This document shows, in pieces, positions 1 to 6,182 of a DNA stretch of 9,734 nucleotides (position 1 is its first letter; every line of letters begins with the position of its first letter). Both the position numbers and the translations under genes were made by a program. Source of the stretch: an uncultured Pseudomonadota bacterium (GTDB lineage Bacteria > Pseudomonadota > Alphaproteobacteria > Rs-D84); assembly GCA_902776515.1 (NCBI GenBank), contig CACYQE010000009.1, forward strand, positions 1 to 9,734, written 5' to 3'. The notes under the pieces were generated by a model. It was not told the DNA's origin and ran no database searches. It worked only from the letters and a program-made list of their open reading frames with translations.

Positions 1-681
1 GATTTGGTTATTCGACTGGGTGGCGCGGGCAGGGCTGCGCGTGAATGTCGCAAGCGCGGTATTCGTAAATTGACATTTGTGGGTGCATTGGGGCACGTCA
101 ATTTATCTGATATTCGGCCAGATTTTTGGTCTTTGGGTGTGTTATTCAGTGTATTAAAACATCAACGGGGGTATGATTCTATGGCGGTTGCATTTAATAA
201 AGCTTTGGAAAAACGCGGGTATGAAATTGTGGCGGCCCAAGATGTCGCCCCAGATTTGACATTTGAACACAGTGGTATTCAAACCAAGACAAAACCAACA
301 CGGGTGGACGCGGCAAATATTGAACGTGCGGTAAATGTGTCACATACCATTGGGGTCGAAGATATCGGTGCATCTGTTGTTGTTGATAAACAAGTTATTG
401 CGGTCGAGGCCGCCGAAGGAACCGCGCGTATGTTGGATCGTGTTGTTGAAATGCGCAAAAACAAACGCGGACGTGCATCGGGTGTGTTTGCGAAAATGAC
501 AAAACCCGGTCAAGATTTACGGATTGATATTCCTGCAATTGGTGTTGATACAGTAAACGCTGTCGCTGATGCAAAATTATGCGGAATCGTTGTAAACACA
601 AAAACATGCTTTGTTGTGGATAAACCAAACGTTATTAAAACAGCAAATGCACGTGGCATATTTATAATGGCAGTTGATTAA
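1..681 (+). CDS. lpxI: UDP-2,3-diacylglucosamine pyrophosphatase LpxI (5' partial)
   Basis: LpxI (formerly DUF1009) hydrolyses UDP-2,3-diacylglucosamine to lipid X and UMP at the cytoplasmic face of the inner membrane, the fourth step of lipid A synthesis. It replaces LpxH in many alphaproteobacteria. The visible 226 codons cover the end of the N-terminal domain, with a GGAGRAARECRKRGI helix and a DIRPD segment, then the full C-terminal catalytic domain. The domain hallmarks are VEDIGASVVVDKQVIAVEAAEGT and, near residue 168, KPGQDLRIDIPAIGVDTV; the aspartates there match the region holding the catalytic acid in this family. The family is about 270-285 residues, so roughly 50 N-terminal residues lie left of the window and the TTG at position 4 is not the start. 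The stop is TAA. In many alphaproteobacteria lpxI is followed by lpxB, but here a different gene follows after 15 bases. Confidence 0.93.
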   Translation, partial: DLVIRLGGAGRAARECRKRGIRKLTFVGALGHVNLSDIRPDFWSLGVLFSVLKHQRGYDSMAVAFNKALEKRGYEIVAAQDVAPDLTFEHSGIQTKTKPTRVDAANIERAVNVSHTIGVEDIGASVVVDKQVIAVEAAEGTARMLDRVVEMRKNKRGRASGVFAKMTKPGQDLRIDIPAIGVDTVNAVADAKLCGIVVNTKTCFVVDKPNVIKTANARGIFIMAVD

Positions 682-696
682 ATAAGAGATTTAAAC

Positions 697-1170
697 ATGG
701 ATAAATGGACAGAGCTAGAAATTTTCAGTACATTGGTTCAAATCATAAACACTCAATTTGGAACAGAAACGACACCAACGACAAATTTACGCTTTTCAAC
801 ATATTATGGTGCCACCAGGAAAGATATGTCACACATATTAAAACAAGTACAAGACACTTTTGGCATAAGCGTTTCGAAATCGGAATCAGACAAGATTGTA
901 ACCATTAACGATATGAACAATCTTATAAAAGAGAAAGTCGCCGAAAATAACCAGTTACGCACCGAACAACTTTGGCGTAAAATACCGTATCGAATAAACG
1001 CCCTTAAAATTCCCAAAACCAATGTTGATATTGCAAATACCGAAATGGACAGATTTTTAGAGGAAAATTCGACAACGTATTGTTCATATAATTCTGAATC
1101 ACTTGATTCCGAATTAAAAGTTTCTGGTATGATTTCCTATTCAAATTTTAAAAGTAATCGGGGCAAATAA
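697..1170 (+). CDS. Unassigned protein, N-terminal half acyl-carrier-protein-like but lacking the carrier serine
   Basis: This 157-residue protein is not a family I can name. Residues 7-82 follow the acyl carrier protein pattern by eye: a first helix ending in QIINTQFG, a YGATRKDM segment where ACPs have LGADSLD, an ILKQVQDTFGISV helix where ACPs have LVMALEEEFDTEI, and a final DKIVTINDMNNLI matching EKITTVQAAIDYI. The serine that carries phosphopantetheine would fall at Arg41, so it cannot be a normal carrier. Residues 83-157 form a polar extension with no motif I recognise. A weak Shine-Dalgarno AAGAG (684-688) lies 8 bases before the ATG. It sits 15 bases after lpxI and before a terminator, so it is probably co-transcribed with lipid A genes, whose LpxA and LpxD acyltransferases use acyl-ACP. 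A role as a decoy or regulatory ACP fold is inference; chance resemblance of a small helical protein is possible. Confidence 0.7.
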   Translation: MDKWTELEIFSTLVQIINTQFGTETTPTTNLRFSTYYGATRKDMSHILKQVQDTFGISVSKSESDKIVTINDMNNLIKEKVAENNQLRTEQLWRKIPYRINALKIPKTNVDIANTEMDRFLEENSTTYCSYNSESLDSELKVSGMISYSNFKSNRGK

Positions 1171-1172
1171 AA

Positions 1173-1195
1173 ACCGCCACAACAGGCGGTCTTTT
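1173..1195. terminator. Bidirectional intrinsic terminator
   Basis: Six-base stem ACCGCC (1173-1178) pairs with GGCGGT (1185-1190) around the loop ACAACA. On the plus strand it is followed by CTTTTT. On the minus strand the stem is followed by a T run read from the A-rich 1165-1173 stretch. It lies between the convergent ends of the 697-1170 gene and the 1215-1547 gene and can serve both. Confidence 0.85.
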
Positions 1196-1214
1196 TATAA
1201 GTTATAATTTGTTG

Positions 1215-1547
1215 TTATTTTTTGACGATATCAACAACCTTTACCTTGAACACAACATCCTTGCCAGCCAATTCCGGAACATATTGTGTTGGGAATGTTA
1301 TGTTGACATCGCGTTCCTCACCTTTTTTCGCACCAATTAATTGATCTTCAAATCCTGGGACAAATTGACCACTGCCCAAAACCAATGGGAAAGAACTGGC
1401 CGTGCCACCTTCGAATTGAACACCGTTTAAATACCCTGCAAAATCGATAACAACCGTATCACCGGCCTTGGCACCCTGGTCCCCGGCATCACAGCCCGAG
1501 CAAAACAAAGCACCGCACAAACTTAATACACCAAGTGTTTTTTTCAT
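1215..1547 (-). CDS. Small lipoprotein with trigger-factor-like FKBP peptidyl-prolyl isomerase domain
   Basis: FKBP-type enzymes catalyse cis-trans isomerisation of X-Pro bonds. Residues 1-18 form a signal peptide (MKK, hydrophobic stretch) ending in C-S-G-Cys19, a lipobox with an unusual Cys at -3. The mature protein has Asp at +2, which in E. coli is an inner-membrane retention signal. Residues 27-108 are one FKBP fold. FEGGTASSF, LVLGSGQFVPGFEDQLIGAKKGEE and ITFPTQY match the isomerase domain of trigger factor more closely than classic FKBP12 or FkpA, but the ribosome-binding and chaperone domains of trigger factor are absent. At 110 residues it is close to the minimum. It is expected to act on proteins outside the cytoplasmic membrane. 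The Shine-Dalgarno AAGGAA lies just upstream of the ATG. It is the second gene of a minus-strand pair, 28 bases after the 187-residue lipoprotein, and ends at the shared terminator. Confidence 0.88.
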   Translation of the reverse strand: MKKTLGVLSLCGALFCSGCDAGDQGAKAGDTVVIDFAGYLNGVQFEGGTASSFPLVLGSGQFVPGFEDQLIGAKKGEERDVNITFPTQYVPELAGKDVVFKVKVVDIVKK

Positions 1548-1575
1548 TTTGTTTCCTTTTATTTATTAATCCAGA

Positions 1576-2139
1576 TTAATTGTTATAAACGCATCTGAAA
1601 CCATATTCCCGCATGGTTGTTCCCTCGGCTTCGATTCTGTAATCAAAGAATGGGGTCGGACGCATAGTTTCAAACGAAGGCATATCATAAACCAAAACAA
1701 TAGATGTTGCATTTCGGCCACATACACGCTTCATTTCATAATCAGCAACCTTGGACAAGACAGCCCTTGAATCACCATCTATATCCATTCCATCGGCGTT
1801 TTGCATCAAACGCAACCGCATTTCACGCAATTCGCTGTTGCCCAACAGAATTTGAACCCGAACCATCGTCCCCTTGTATTCACGCCAACGCGTTTCCATA
1901 CGTGCAGTATTCCAACGTTTGCTTTTTTCTTCCCTTTCGGCTTCGGTTTTTGGACGATATGAATCTATCTCGTCATATTCATTACCCGCCTGAATAACCC
2001 CGGCCGTCTGTTCATTATAGAAAGGTGCATCTTCGCCACCATTTGCAAAATCATTCTGATTATACGGTGTATCCGCGTTATTGCACGCCGACAAAGCCAA
2101 AATAGAACACAAAGTAATAAAAAATGAACTCTTCATCAT
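1576..2139 (-). CDS. Putative lipoprotein of unknown function
   Basis: I do not recognise the family of this 187-residue protein. A hydrophobic signal peptide ends in a clean lipobox L-S-A-Cys19, followed by Asn-Asn, so lipidation and sorting to the outer membrane are likely. After a low-complexity, Asn/Asp-rich linker (about 20-60) comes a charged stretch with TEAEREEKSKRW and RMETRWREYKG, then a beta-rich C-terminal domain with two cysteines, RVCGRN and FRCVYNN, that could form a disulphide. Two consecutive ATGs could start it; the second, at 2136, sits 6 bases from the AAGAGAG Shine-Dalgarno and may be the true one. It has its own promoter (2157-2185), is followed after 28 bases by the FKBP lipoprotein, and diverges from the VirB11-like gene. 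The pairing with a secreted prolyl isomerase hints at an envelope role; nothing more specific is supported. Confidence 0.8.
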   Translation of the reverse strand: MMKSSFFITLCSILALSACNNADTPYNQNDFANGGEDAPFYNEQTAGVIQAGNEYDEIDSYRPKTEAEREEKSKRWNTARMETRWREYKGTMVRVQILLGNSELREMRLRLMQNADGMDIDGDSRAVLSKVADYEMKRVCGRNATSIVLVYDMPSFETMRPTPFFDYRIEAEGTTMREYGFRCVYNN

Positions 2140-2156
2140 AATCTCTCTTTTTTTTC

Positions 2157-2185
2157 ATTTTATCAAATAAACTTTTTTGATTCAA
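2157..2185 (-). promoter_or_regulatory. Sigma70-like promoter for the lipoprotein pair
   Basis: Read on the minus strand, TTGAAT (2180-2185) and TAAAAT (2157-2162) are separated by exactly 17 bases and match the consensus at 4/6 and 5/6 positions. The predicted start near 2150 gives a short leader of about 11-14 bases that still includes the AAGAGAG ribosome binding site before the tandem ATGs. Confidence 0.65.
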
Positions 2186-2203
2186 GTCAGGATTTATGAT
2201 AAA

Positions 2204-3172
2204 ATGAATTTGATGTCAAATTTAGTTCTTGATTCTTTATTGGAACCTTTGGCGAATTTTTATCGCCCATCGTTCGTTGAAGAAATCGCCATTAACCACG
2301 CGGGCGAGGTATGGATGCGGCTGCACGGTGCCAAGGTTCCATGGGTTGCATACGATGCACCGGTGCTAACAAAACAATACCTGGTTGATTTAATACATAC
2401 TGTCGCGAACGTATACGAACGTCCTTTTGACCCGGTGCATGGGATGCCGGTGGTTTATGTTACCCTGCCCGGCAACCATCGTTTTAGTGCTATCGCGGGT
2501 CCAAACGTTCAATATGATGAAAACGATGTCACTGGTGGCGTTGCATTAAATATACGCGGTGCAACCGCTTCGGACACTTCTTTTGAGAATTATCACCTAA
2601 AACGTGGTGAAAAATTGTTGAAAGTAAATCCACGGGTAAAAGTAAAACCAGATGACCCATACGACCGTTTAATGTCCGCAATAAATGATGGCAGTCCTAT
2701 CTTAATCAGTGGTGCAACCGCCACCGGTAAAACAACATTTTTAAATCACATCTTGACTTTAATTAACCAAGACAGCCGCGTTATTACTGTTGAAGATGCC
2801 CGTGAAATCCGTGTTCCACAAAAAAATCGTGTTCATTTTGTTTTATCTAGGACTGAACAAAACAACGATTTTAACTATGCTCGTTTATTGGACTTGGTTG
2901 TTCGTATGACACCCGATGTTATTATTGGTGGTGAAATTTCAACCGATAACGCTTCGGTTTTATGGGAAATGTTGGGTACGGGTCACGAACATTTCTATAC
3001 TACAATTCACGCCGAAAGTGCCGAAGCTGCGTACGCGGCGTTTGCTGACAGAATTTTACATACGCAACCTGCATATAATCGTTCGGAATTGATTGAAGAA
3101 ATGAAAAAGAAAATCCACGTCGTTCAATTGTCCCGTGATGGTGCCTTGCGTGCCGTTACCGAGGTTGTATAA
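2204..3172 (+). CDS. VirB11-family type IV secretion ATPase
   Basis: VirB11 proteins are hexameric ATPases on the cytoplasmic face of the inner membrane that power assembly and substrate transfer of type IV secretion systems. From the ATG at 2204 the product has 322 residues, typical for the family. The N-terminal domain has the conserved EEIAINHAGEVWMR. The C-terminal RecA-like domain shows Walker A GATATGKTT (170-178), the Asp box TVEDARE (195-201), Walker B VIIGGEI (239-245) and the His box GHEHFYTTIHAESA (260-273). No essential motif is missing. AGGA at 2189-2192 lies 11 bases before 2204, which favours that start; ATG 2213 is also possible, while TTG 2177 has no support. No virB8, virB9, virB10 or virD4 homologue is in the window. 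A type II/IV pilus ATPase is less likely because the boxes fit VirB11 best. Confidence 0.9.
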   Translation: MNLMSNLVLDSLLEPLANFYRPSFVEEIAINHAGEVWMRLHGAKVPWVAYDAPVLTKQYLVDLIHTVANVYERPFDPVHGMPVVYVTLPGNHRFSAIAGPNVQYDENDVTGGVALNIRGATASDTSFENYHLKRGEKLLKVNPRVKVKPDDPYDRLMSAINDGSPILISGATATGKTTFLNHILTLINQDSRVITVEDAREIRVPQKNRVHFVLSRTEQNNDFNYARLLDLVVRMTPDVIIGGEISTDNASVLWEMLGTGHEHFYTTIHAESAEAAYAAFADRILHTQPAYNRSELIEEMKKKIHVVQLSRDGALRAVTEVV

Positions 3173-3176
3173 CCAA

Positions 3177-4841
3177 TCACATAAAATTTTGGGGATTTAC
3201 ATCTATCTTTATGCGAATGTTTGCCGGCACCTTGACACGCGACAACCAGGCTTTGACAACGGGTTGCAAATTTGCTTTGACATCACCAGCAATTAAAAAA
3301 CGCATTCTGAACCAATTCCTAACCTGATATACCTGGGCCATTATTGGTCCCATTATTTTTGCACCATTAACATTTGGGGCGACCGCCAGTAAATTATCAC
3401 AAAACTGTTTTAACACGTTTTCCTTTTGACCTTCAACAACCAAAGCTATCAATTGCCCAAAGGGCGGCATCTTTGCAGCCCGCCGTGCGTTCATATCTGC
3501 ACGCAAAAATTCATCACGCGTTCCGGAACAAATAGCATTCAACACAGGATGTTCCGGCTGATAAGTTTGCAAAAACACACGCCCAGGTATATCACCACGC
3601 CCCGCACGACCGGCAACCTGAAACAATTGTTGGAAAGTGCGTTCCGCCGCACGAAAATCAGTCCCAAACAGTCCCATATCAGAATCAACAACGCCAACCA
3701 ACGTTAAATTCGGGAAATGATGTCCTTTGGCCAAAATCTGGGTTCCAATAACAACGTCTATTTCACCTGTCTCCATCTGGTTTACCAACCGTTCAAGCGA
3801 TTGACGTGACATCATGGTATCACTGGATACTAATGCTGTTTTCACACTTGGGAATTTTGCTTTGACTTCTTCTTCTATTTTTTCCAAACCCGCCCCACGC
3901 ATAGAAACCTCATTTCCACAATCGGGACATTTTGGCGGCAATTGTGCAACCCGCCCACAAATATGACACAATAACTTACCCAACTTTTTATGATATGTCA
4001 TCCCAGCGGAACAATCAGGACAAGTTGCGACCCAACCGCATTTCTTACACTGAACAATAGGTGAAAAACCACGGCGATTTATAAATAACATAACCTGTTG
4101 ATGTTTTGATAAGTTATCAGAAATTTCATTACAAAGTGTCGGGGACAAAAATCCGCTGTTTGATTTGTCATCAATAGTATATTCCACCGGTTTATCTTCA
4201 CGCAAATCAATTGTCTTTATTGTCGGTAATGTTGCACCACCGAACCTGGATTTCAAAGCCAACCGCTTGTAACGTCCGATTTCTACATTACGCAAAGTTT
4301 CTTCGGATGGGGTGGCACTGGCCAATATAACCGGAAAACCGGATATTTTTGCACGTAAAACCGCCATATCACGTCCATGATAATTCCCCATGTCTTCCTG
4401 TTTGTACGAAGAATCATGTTCTTCATCAACGACAATTAGGCCTAAGTTTTTCCACGGCAAAAACAGTGCACTACGTGTTCCGACCAACATCTTTATTTTG
4501 CCATTCAATACGCCACGCCAAATATCACGCCGACGTGCAGCGGTTAAATTACTGTGCCAAACCACCGGCGGTGCCCCAAAGCGTTTTTCAAACCGTTTAA
4601 TAAATTGTGTGGTAAGTGATATTTCAGGCATCATCAACAGAACAGATTTGCCTTTGCTGTATGCACGCCACGCAGCATCAAAATACACCTGGGTTTTACC
4701 ACTGCCGGTAATGCCATCCAACAAAGTTACGGAAAAATCCCCTGTATCAATATCACGACCGATTTCTTCGGCGGCCGCCTGTTGTTCGGTGTTTAATTTT
4801 ATATCCCCACAATCAACATATTTGTATTCCCAAAATTTTTC
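3177..4841 (-). CDS. priA: PriA helicase half (C-terminal fragment, no clear start)
   Basis: This open stretch begins directly after TAG 4842-4844 and encodes the PriA motor: LNTEQQAAAEEI, then Walker A DGITGSGKT (4692-4715), motif II VVDEEHDSSYKQ, SATPS, the second RecA lobe with INRRGFSPIVQC, GTQILAKGHHFP and QVAGRAGRGD. Eight cysteines in four CxxC pairs (CKKC, CPDC, CHIC, CPDC) form the two zinc sites between motifs IV and V. The C-terminal domain ends near KIDVNPQNF, matching the usual WVLDVDP ending. Every motif needed for ATP hydrolysis and zinc binding is present. There is no ATG with a ribosome binding site near its beginning. A TTG at 4724 lies inside the Walker A strand and would remove needed sequence. 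It is therefore best read as the 3' part of the broken priA gene. Its TGA stop is 4 bases from the convergent VirB11-like gene with no terminator between. Confidence 0.85.
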   Translation of the reverse strand, partial: EKFWEYKYVDCGDIKLNTEQQAAAEEIGRDIDTGDFSVTLLDGITGSGKTQVYFDAAWRAYSKGKSVLLMMPEISLTTQFIKRFEKRFGAPPVVWHSNLTAARRRDIWRGVLNGKIKMLVGTRSALFLPWKNLGLIVVDEEHDSSYKQEDMGNYHGRDMAVLRAKISGFPVILASATPSEETLRNVEIGRYKRLALKSRFGGATLPTIKTIDLREDKPVEYTIDDKSNSGFLSPTLCNEISDNLSKHQQVMLFINRRGFSPIVQCKKCGWVATCPDCSAGMTYHKKLGKLLCHICGRVAQLPPKCPDCGNEVSMRGAGLEKIEEEVKAKFPSVKTALVSSDTMMSRQSLERLVNQMETGEIDVVIGTQILAKGHHFPNLTLVGVVDSDMGLFGTDFRAAERTFQQLFQVAGRAGRGDIPGRVFLQTYQPEHPVLNAICSGTRDEFLRADMNARRAAKMPPFGQLIALVVEGQKENVLKQFCDNLLAVAPNVNGAKIMGPIMAQVYQVRNWFRMRFLIAGDVKANLQPVVKAWLSRVKVPANIRIKIDVNPQNFM

Positions 4842-4957
4842 CTATGATCGTGCCTAAACCGGCATCAGAACGTTTTTAGAAATCAATGAATTAATAACAC
4901 TTGCACCAACCTTGGCAATATTTTGTATATCAGATACAGACATAGGTTCATTATCGT

Positions 4958-5269
4958 TCATATATCAGGAACGTTTAATATCAAACGCAACACGGCCCCA
5001 GGCGACATAAGTGTCCATTCTGACATTTTCTGAACCCACTGTAAATCTTGGATACTTAACCCTGATTTTAATACCTTGGTTACATTTTTTATTTTTTCTG
5101 GGGGCAACCCACTGTCACCAAAGCCGTATACAACACCAATATACGGTCTGTTCATAACCGTGCATTGAACAAACGTTCCAATATCCGCATCATCAGTCAA
5201 ACGATAGTCGTATCCGGAATTCACGACATTAGGGATTAAAACTTTCACAATTGCATTTGATTTAAACAT
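4958..5269 (-). CDS. priA: PriA N-terminal 3'-DNA-binding domain fragment
   Basis: The 103-residue fragment starts MFKSNAIVKVLIPNVVNSGYDYRL and matches the PriA N-terminal domain (short beta strands, then GYDYRL, DIGTFVQCTV and IGVVYGFGDSGLPPEKIKNV). The helical piece ending in SPGAVLRLILNVP is typical of alphaproteobacterial PriA. This domain binds the 3' end of the leading strand at forks. It stops at TGA just after NVPDI. That stop overlaps an ATG opening the next priA segment, an arrangement that looks like translational coupling but falls inside one ancestral protein. ATG 5269 fits the family start; GTG 5275 and an upstream TTG at 5326 are in the same frame, but no good ribosome binding site distinguishes them. 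It diverges from the kinase gene at 5338. Confidence 0.75.
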   Translation of the reverse strand: MFKSNAIVKVLIPNVVNSGYDYRLTDDADIGTFVQCTVMNRPYIGVVYGFGDSGLPPEKIKNVTKVLKSGLSIQDLQWVQKMSEWTLMSPGAVLRLILNVPDI

Positions 5270-5337
5270 ATCCACAAAATACTTGTTTTTTTCATTTTTT
5301 TCAATACCATTTATTCTTGATACCAAGAGTCGTTTAA

Positions 5338-6045
5338 ATGTTGTTATTTTTTTTAAAATTTTGTGAATTTTTGTCGTATTTTATTCCAAATCGTAAAAAG
5401 CGAGAACACTTTAGACGTGTAAAACTCTATGATTGGCGGCGTAAATATAACGCAATAAAAAAGCACATACCGGGATTAAAATTCTATCAGGTTCGTGTTA
5501 TCAAGGGCGGATGGAATATTGGTTTCATTATAAAAAATCGTTATGTCTTTAAAACCAGAAAATATGATGACACACAAAAAACACCCAATAAAACTTTACG
5601 CGAAAAAAGAATAACCGATGCCTTGGCACCGTATTCACCATTGCAAATCTTGCACATAGACGTAGTCGAACTTGATGGATATGTATTTTACAAATACGAT
5701 TTTATTCCCGGCCGAAATATAAATACATACAGTGCGAAAACCATCACAAAACACCGGGAAATATGGGGGAAACAATTGGCAGATTTTATAAACAAAATAC
5801 ATTATGCCCGCCCCCAAGAAATCAAAGATTTGATAGATAACGAAGGCGATGGTTGGAACCATAACGACATTTGTAATAACGTTATCATAAACCCGAAAAC
5901 CATGAAAATTGTTGGCTTGGTTGATTGGGAATATTCTGGGTGGGGAAAATTGGAAACAGAATTAGAAAACTGTGTTATTTTTTCAAAAAAAATCCGCAAA
6001 TCTGGCATTGGCCAAGTTATTCGGGACAACGTTATAAAAAAATAG
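5338..6045 (+). CDS. APH/choline-kinase-like phosphotransferase, probably surface-glycan related
   Basis: This 235-residue protein has the small-molecule kinase fold. GGWNIGFII (57-65) fits the nucleotide loop, Lys72 in YVFKTRK the ATP-binding lysine and Glu89 in LREKRI its partner. HNDICNNVI (175-183) is the catalytic loop with Asp177, and VDWEYSGWG (195-203) carries the metal-binding Asp196. The loop is one residue shorter between Asp177 and the usual asparagine than in the HxDxxxxN pattern. Residues 1-35 form a hydrophobic helix followed by NRKKREHFRR, a membrane-proximal basic pattern I associate with LPS and glycan enzymes of host-associated bacteria. Phosphorylation of a sugar or choline for envelope decoration is therefore the likeliest role; an antibiotic kinase is less likely. 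It ends with the only TAG terminal stop among the genes here. A weak AAGAG lies 8 bases before the ATG, and the gene stands alone, divergent from priA. Confidence 0.78.
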   Translation: MLLFFLKFCEFLSYFIPNRKKREHFRRVKLYDWRRKYNAIKKHIPGLKFYQVRVIKGGWNIGFIIKNRYVFKTRKYDDTQKTPNKTLREKRITDALAPYSPLQILHIDVVELDGYVFYKYDFIPGRNINTYSAKTITKHREIWGKQLADFINKIHYARPQEIKDLIDNEGDGWNHNDICNNVIINPKTMKIVGLVDWEYSGWGKLETELENCVIFSKKIRKSGIGQVIRDNVIKK

Positions 6046-6094
6046 TTTTTTCATACGAATTCGCCCTGCGCGGATAGTATTCTTTATTTTTTTC

Positions 6095-6122
6095 TTGACA
6101 AACACAAAAAACGTGTTATTTT
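6095..6122 (+). promoter_or_regulatory. Sigma70-like promoter with an inverted repeat in the spacer
   Basis: A perfect TTGACA (6095-6100) is followed after 16 bases by TATTTT (6117-6122). The predicted start near 6129 leaves a leader of about 54 bases before the ATG at 6183. AACAC (6101-6105) and GTGTT (6113-6117) form a 5-base inverted repeat filling most of the spacer, a position where a repressor would block RNA polymerase. The repeat is short and may be chance. Confidence 0.6.
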
Positions 6123-6182
6123 TACGCACGAAAAAATCAATCAAATAACCACAACATCAAAACCAAAGATGGAGTTTTTACT

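Larger units (their letters stand above)
3177..5269 (-). pseudogene. priA: Disrupted primosomal helicase PriA (one frameshift, two in-frame amber codons)
   Basis: PriA is a 3'-5' DNA helicase that recognises stalled forks and starts replication restart by loading DnaB. All its domains are here in order on the minus strand, but not in one reading frame. Frame A (5269-4958) holds the 3'-DNA-binding domain and ends at TGA 4958-4960. A second frame starts at an ATG overlapping that stop (ATGA, 4958-4961). It encodes a short winged-helix-like segment (VSDIQNIAKVGASVINSLI), then meets TAG at 4854-4856 and TAG at 4842-4844. That same frame continues to 3177 as the intact helicase half. A single shift near 4958 plus reading of both TAGs would restore a protein of about 700 residues, the normal PriA size. 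Both TAGs are one C-to-T change from CAG. The remainder shows no decay, so inactivation is recent, the sequence has errors, or the gene is expressed by recoding. Confidence 0.78.

Noticed and set aside
2177..2203. TTG at 2177 as start of the VirB11-like protein
   Set aside because: The extra nine residues are not conserved-looking, no ribosome binding site precedes it, and the region overlaps the -35 box of the divergent lipoprotein promoter.
2196..2207. Mini reading frame ATG-ATA-AAA-TGA just before the VirB11-like start, as a leader peptide
   Set aside because: Only three codons, no conserved feature, and such frames are frequent by chance in AT-rich DNA.
4390..4857. 155-codon plus-strand open frame opposite priA
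   Set aside because: It is antisense to conserved PriA motifs, lacks a recognisable domain and has no ribosome binding site; it reflects codon bias of the other strand.
5283..5310. Promoter for the kinase gene (TTGTTT, then TACCAT)
   Set aside because: Only 3/6 and 4/6 matches in T-rich DNA; not distinguishable from background.
6060..6100. Terminator after the kinase gene (GC-rich CGCCCTGCGCGG followed by T-rich DNA)
   Set aside because: No arrangement gives more than about three consecutive pairs, so the stem is too weak to call.
6046..6182. Read-through of the kinase TAG stop giving a longer protein up to 6184
   Set aside because: The frame happens to be open, but the residues are low complexity and the stretch holds a clear promoter and ribosome binding site for the next gene.
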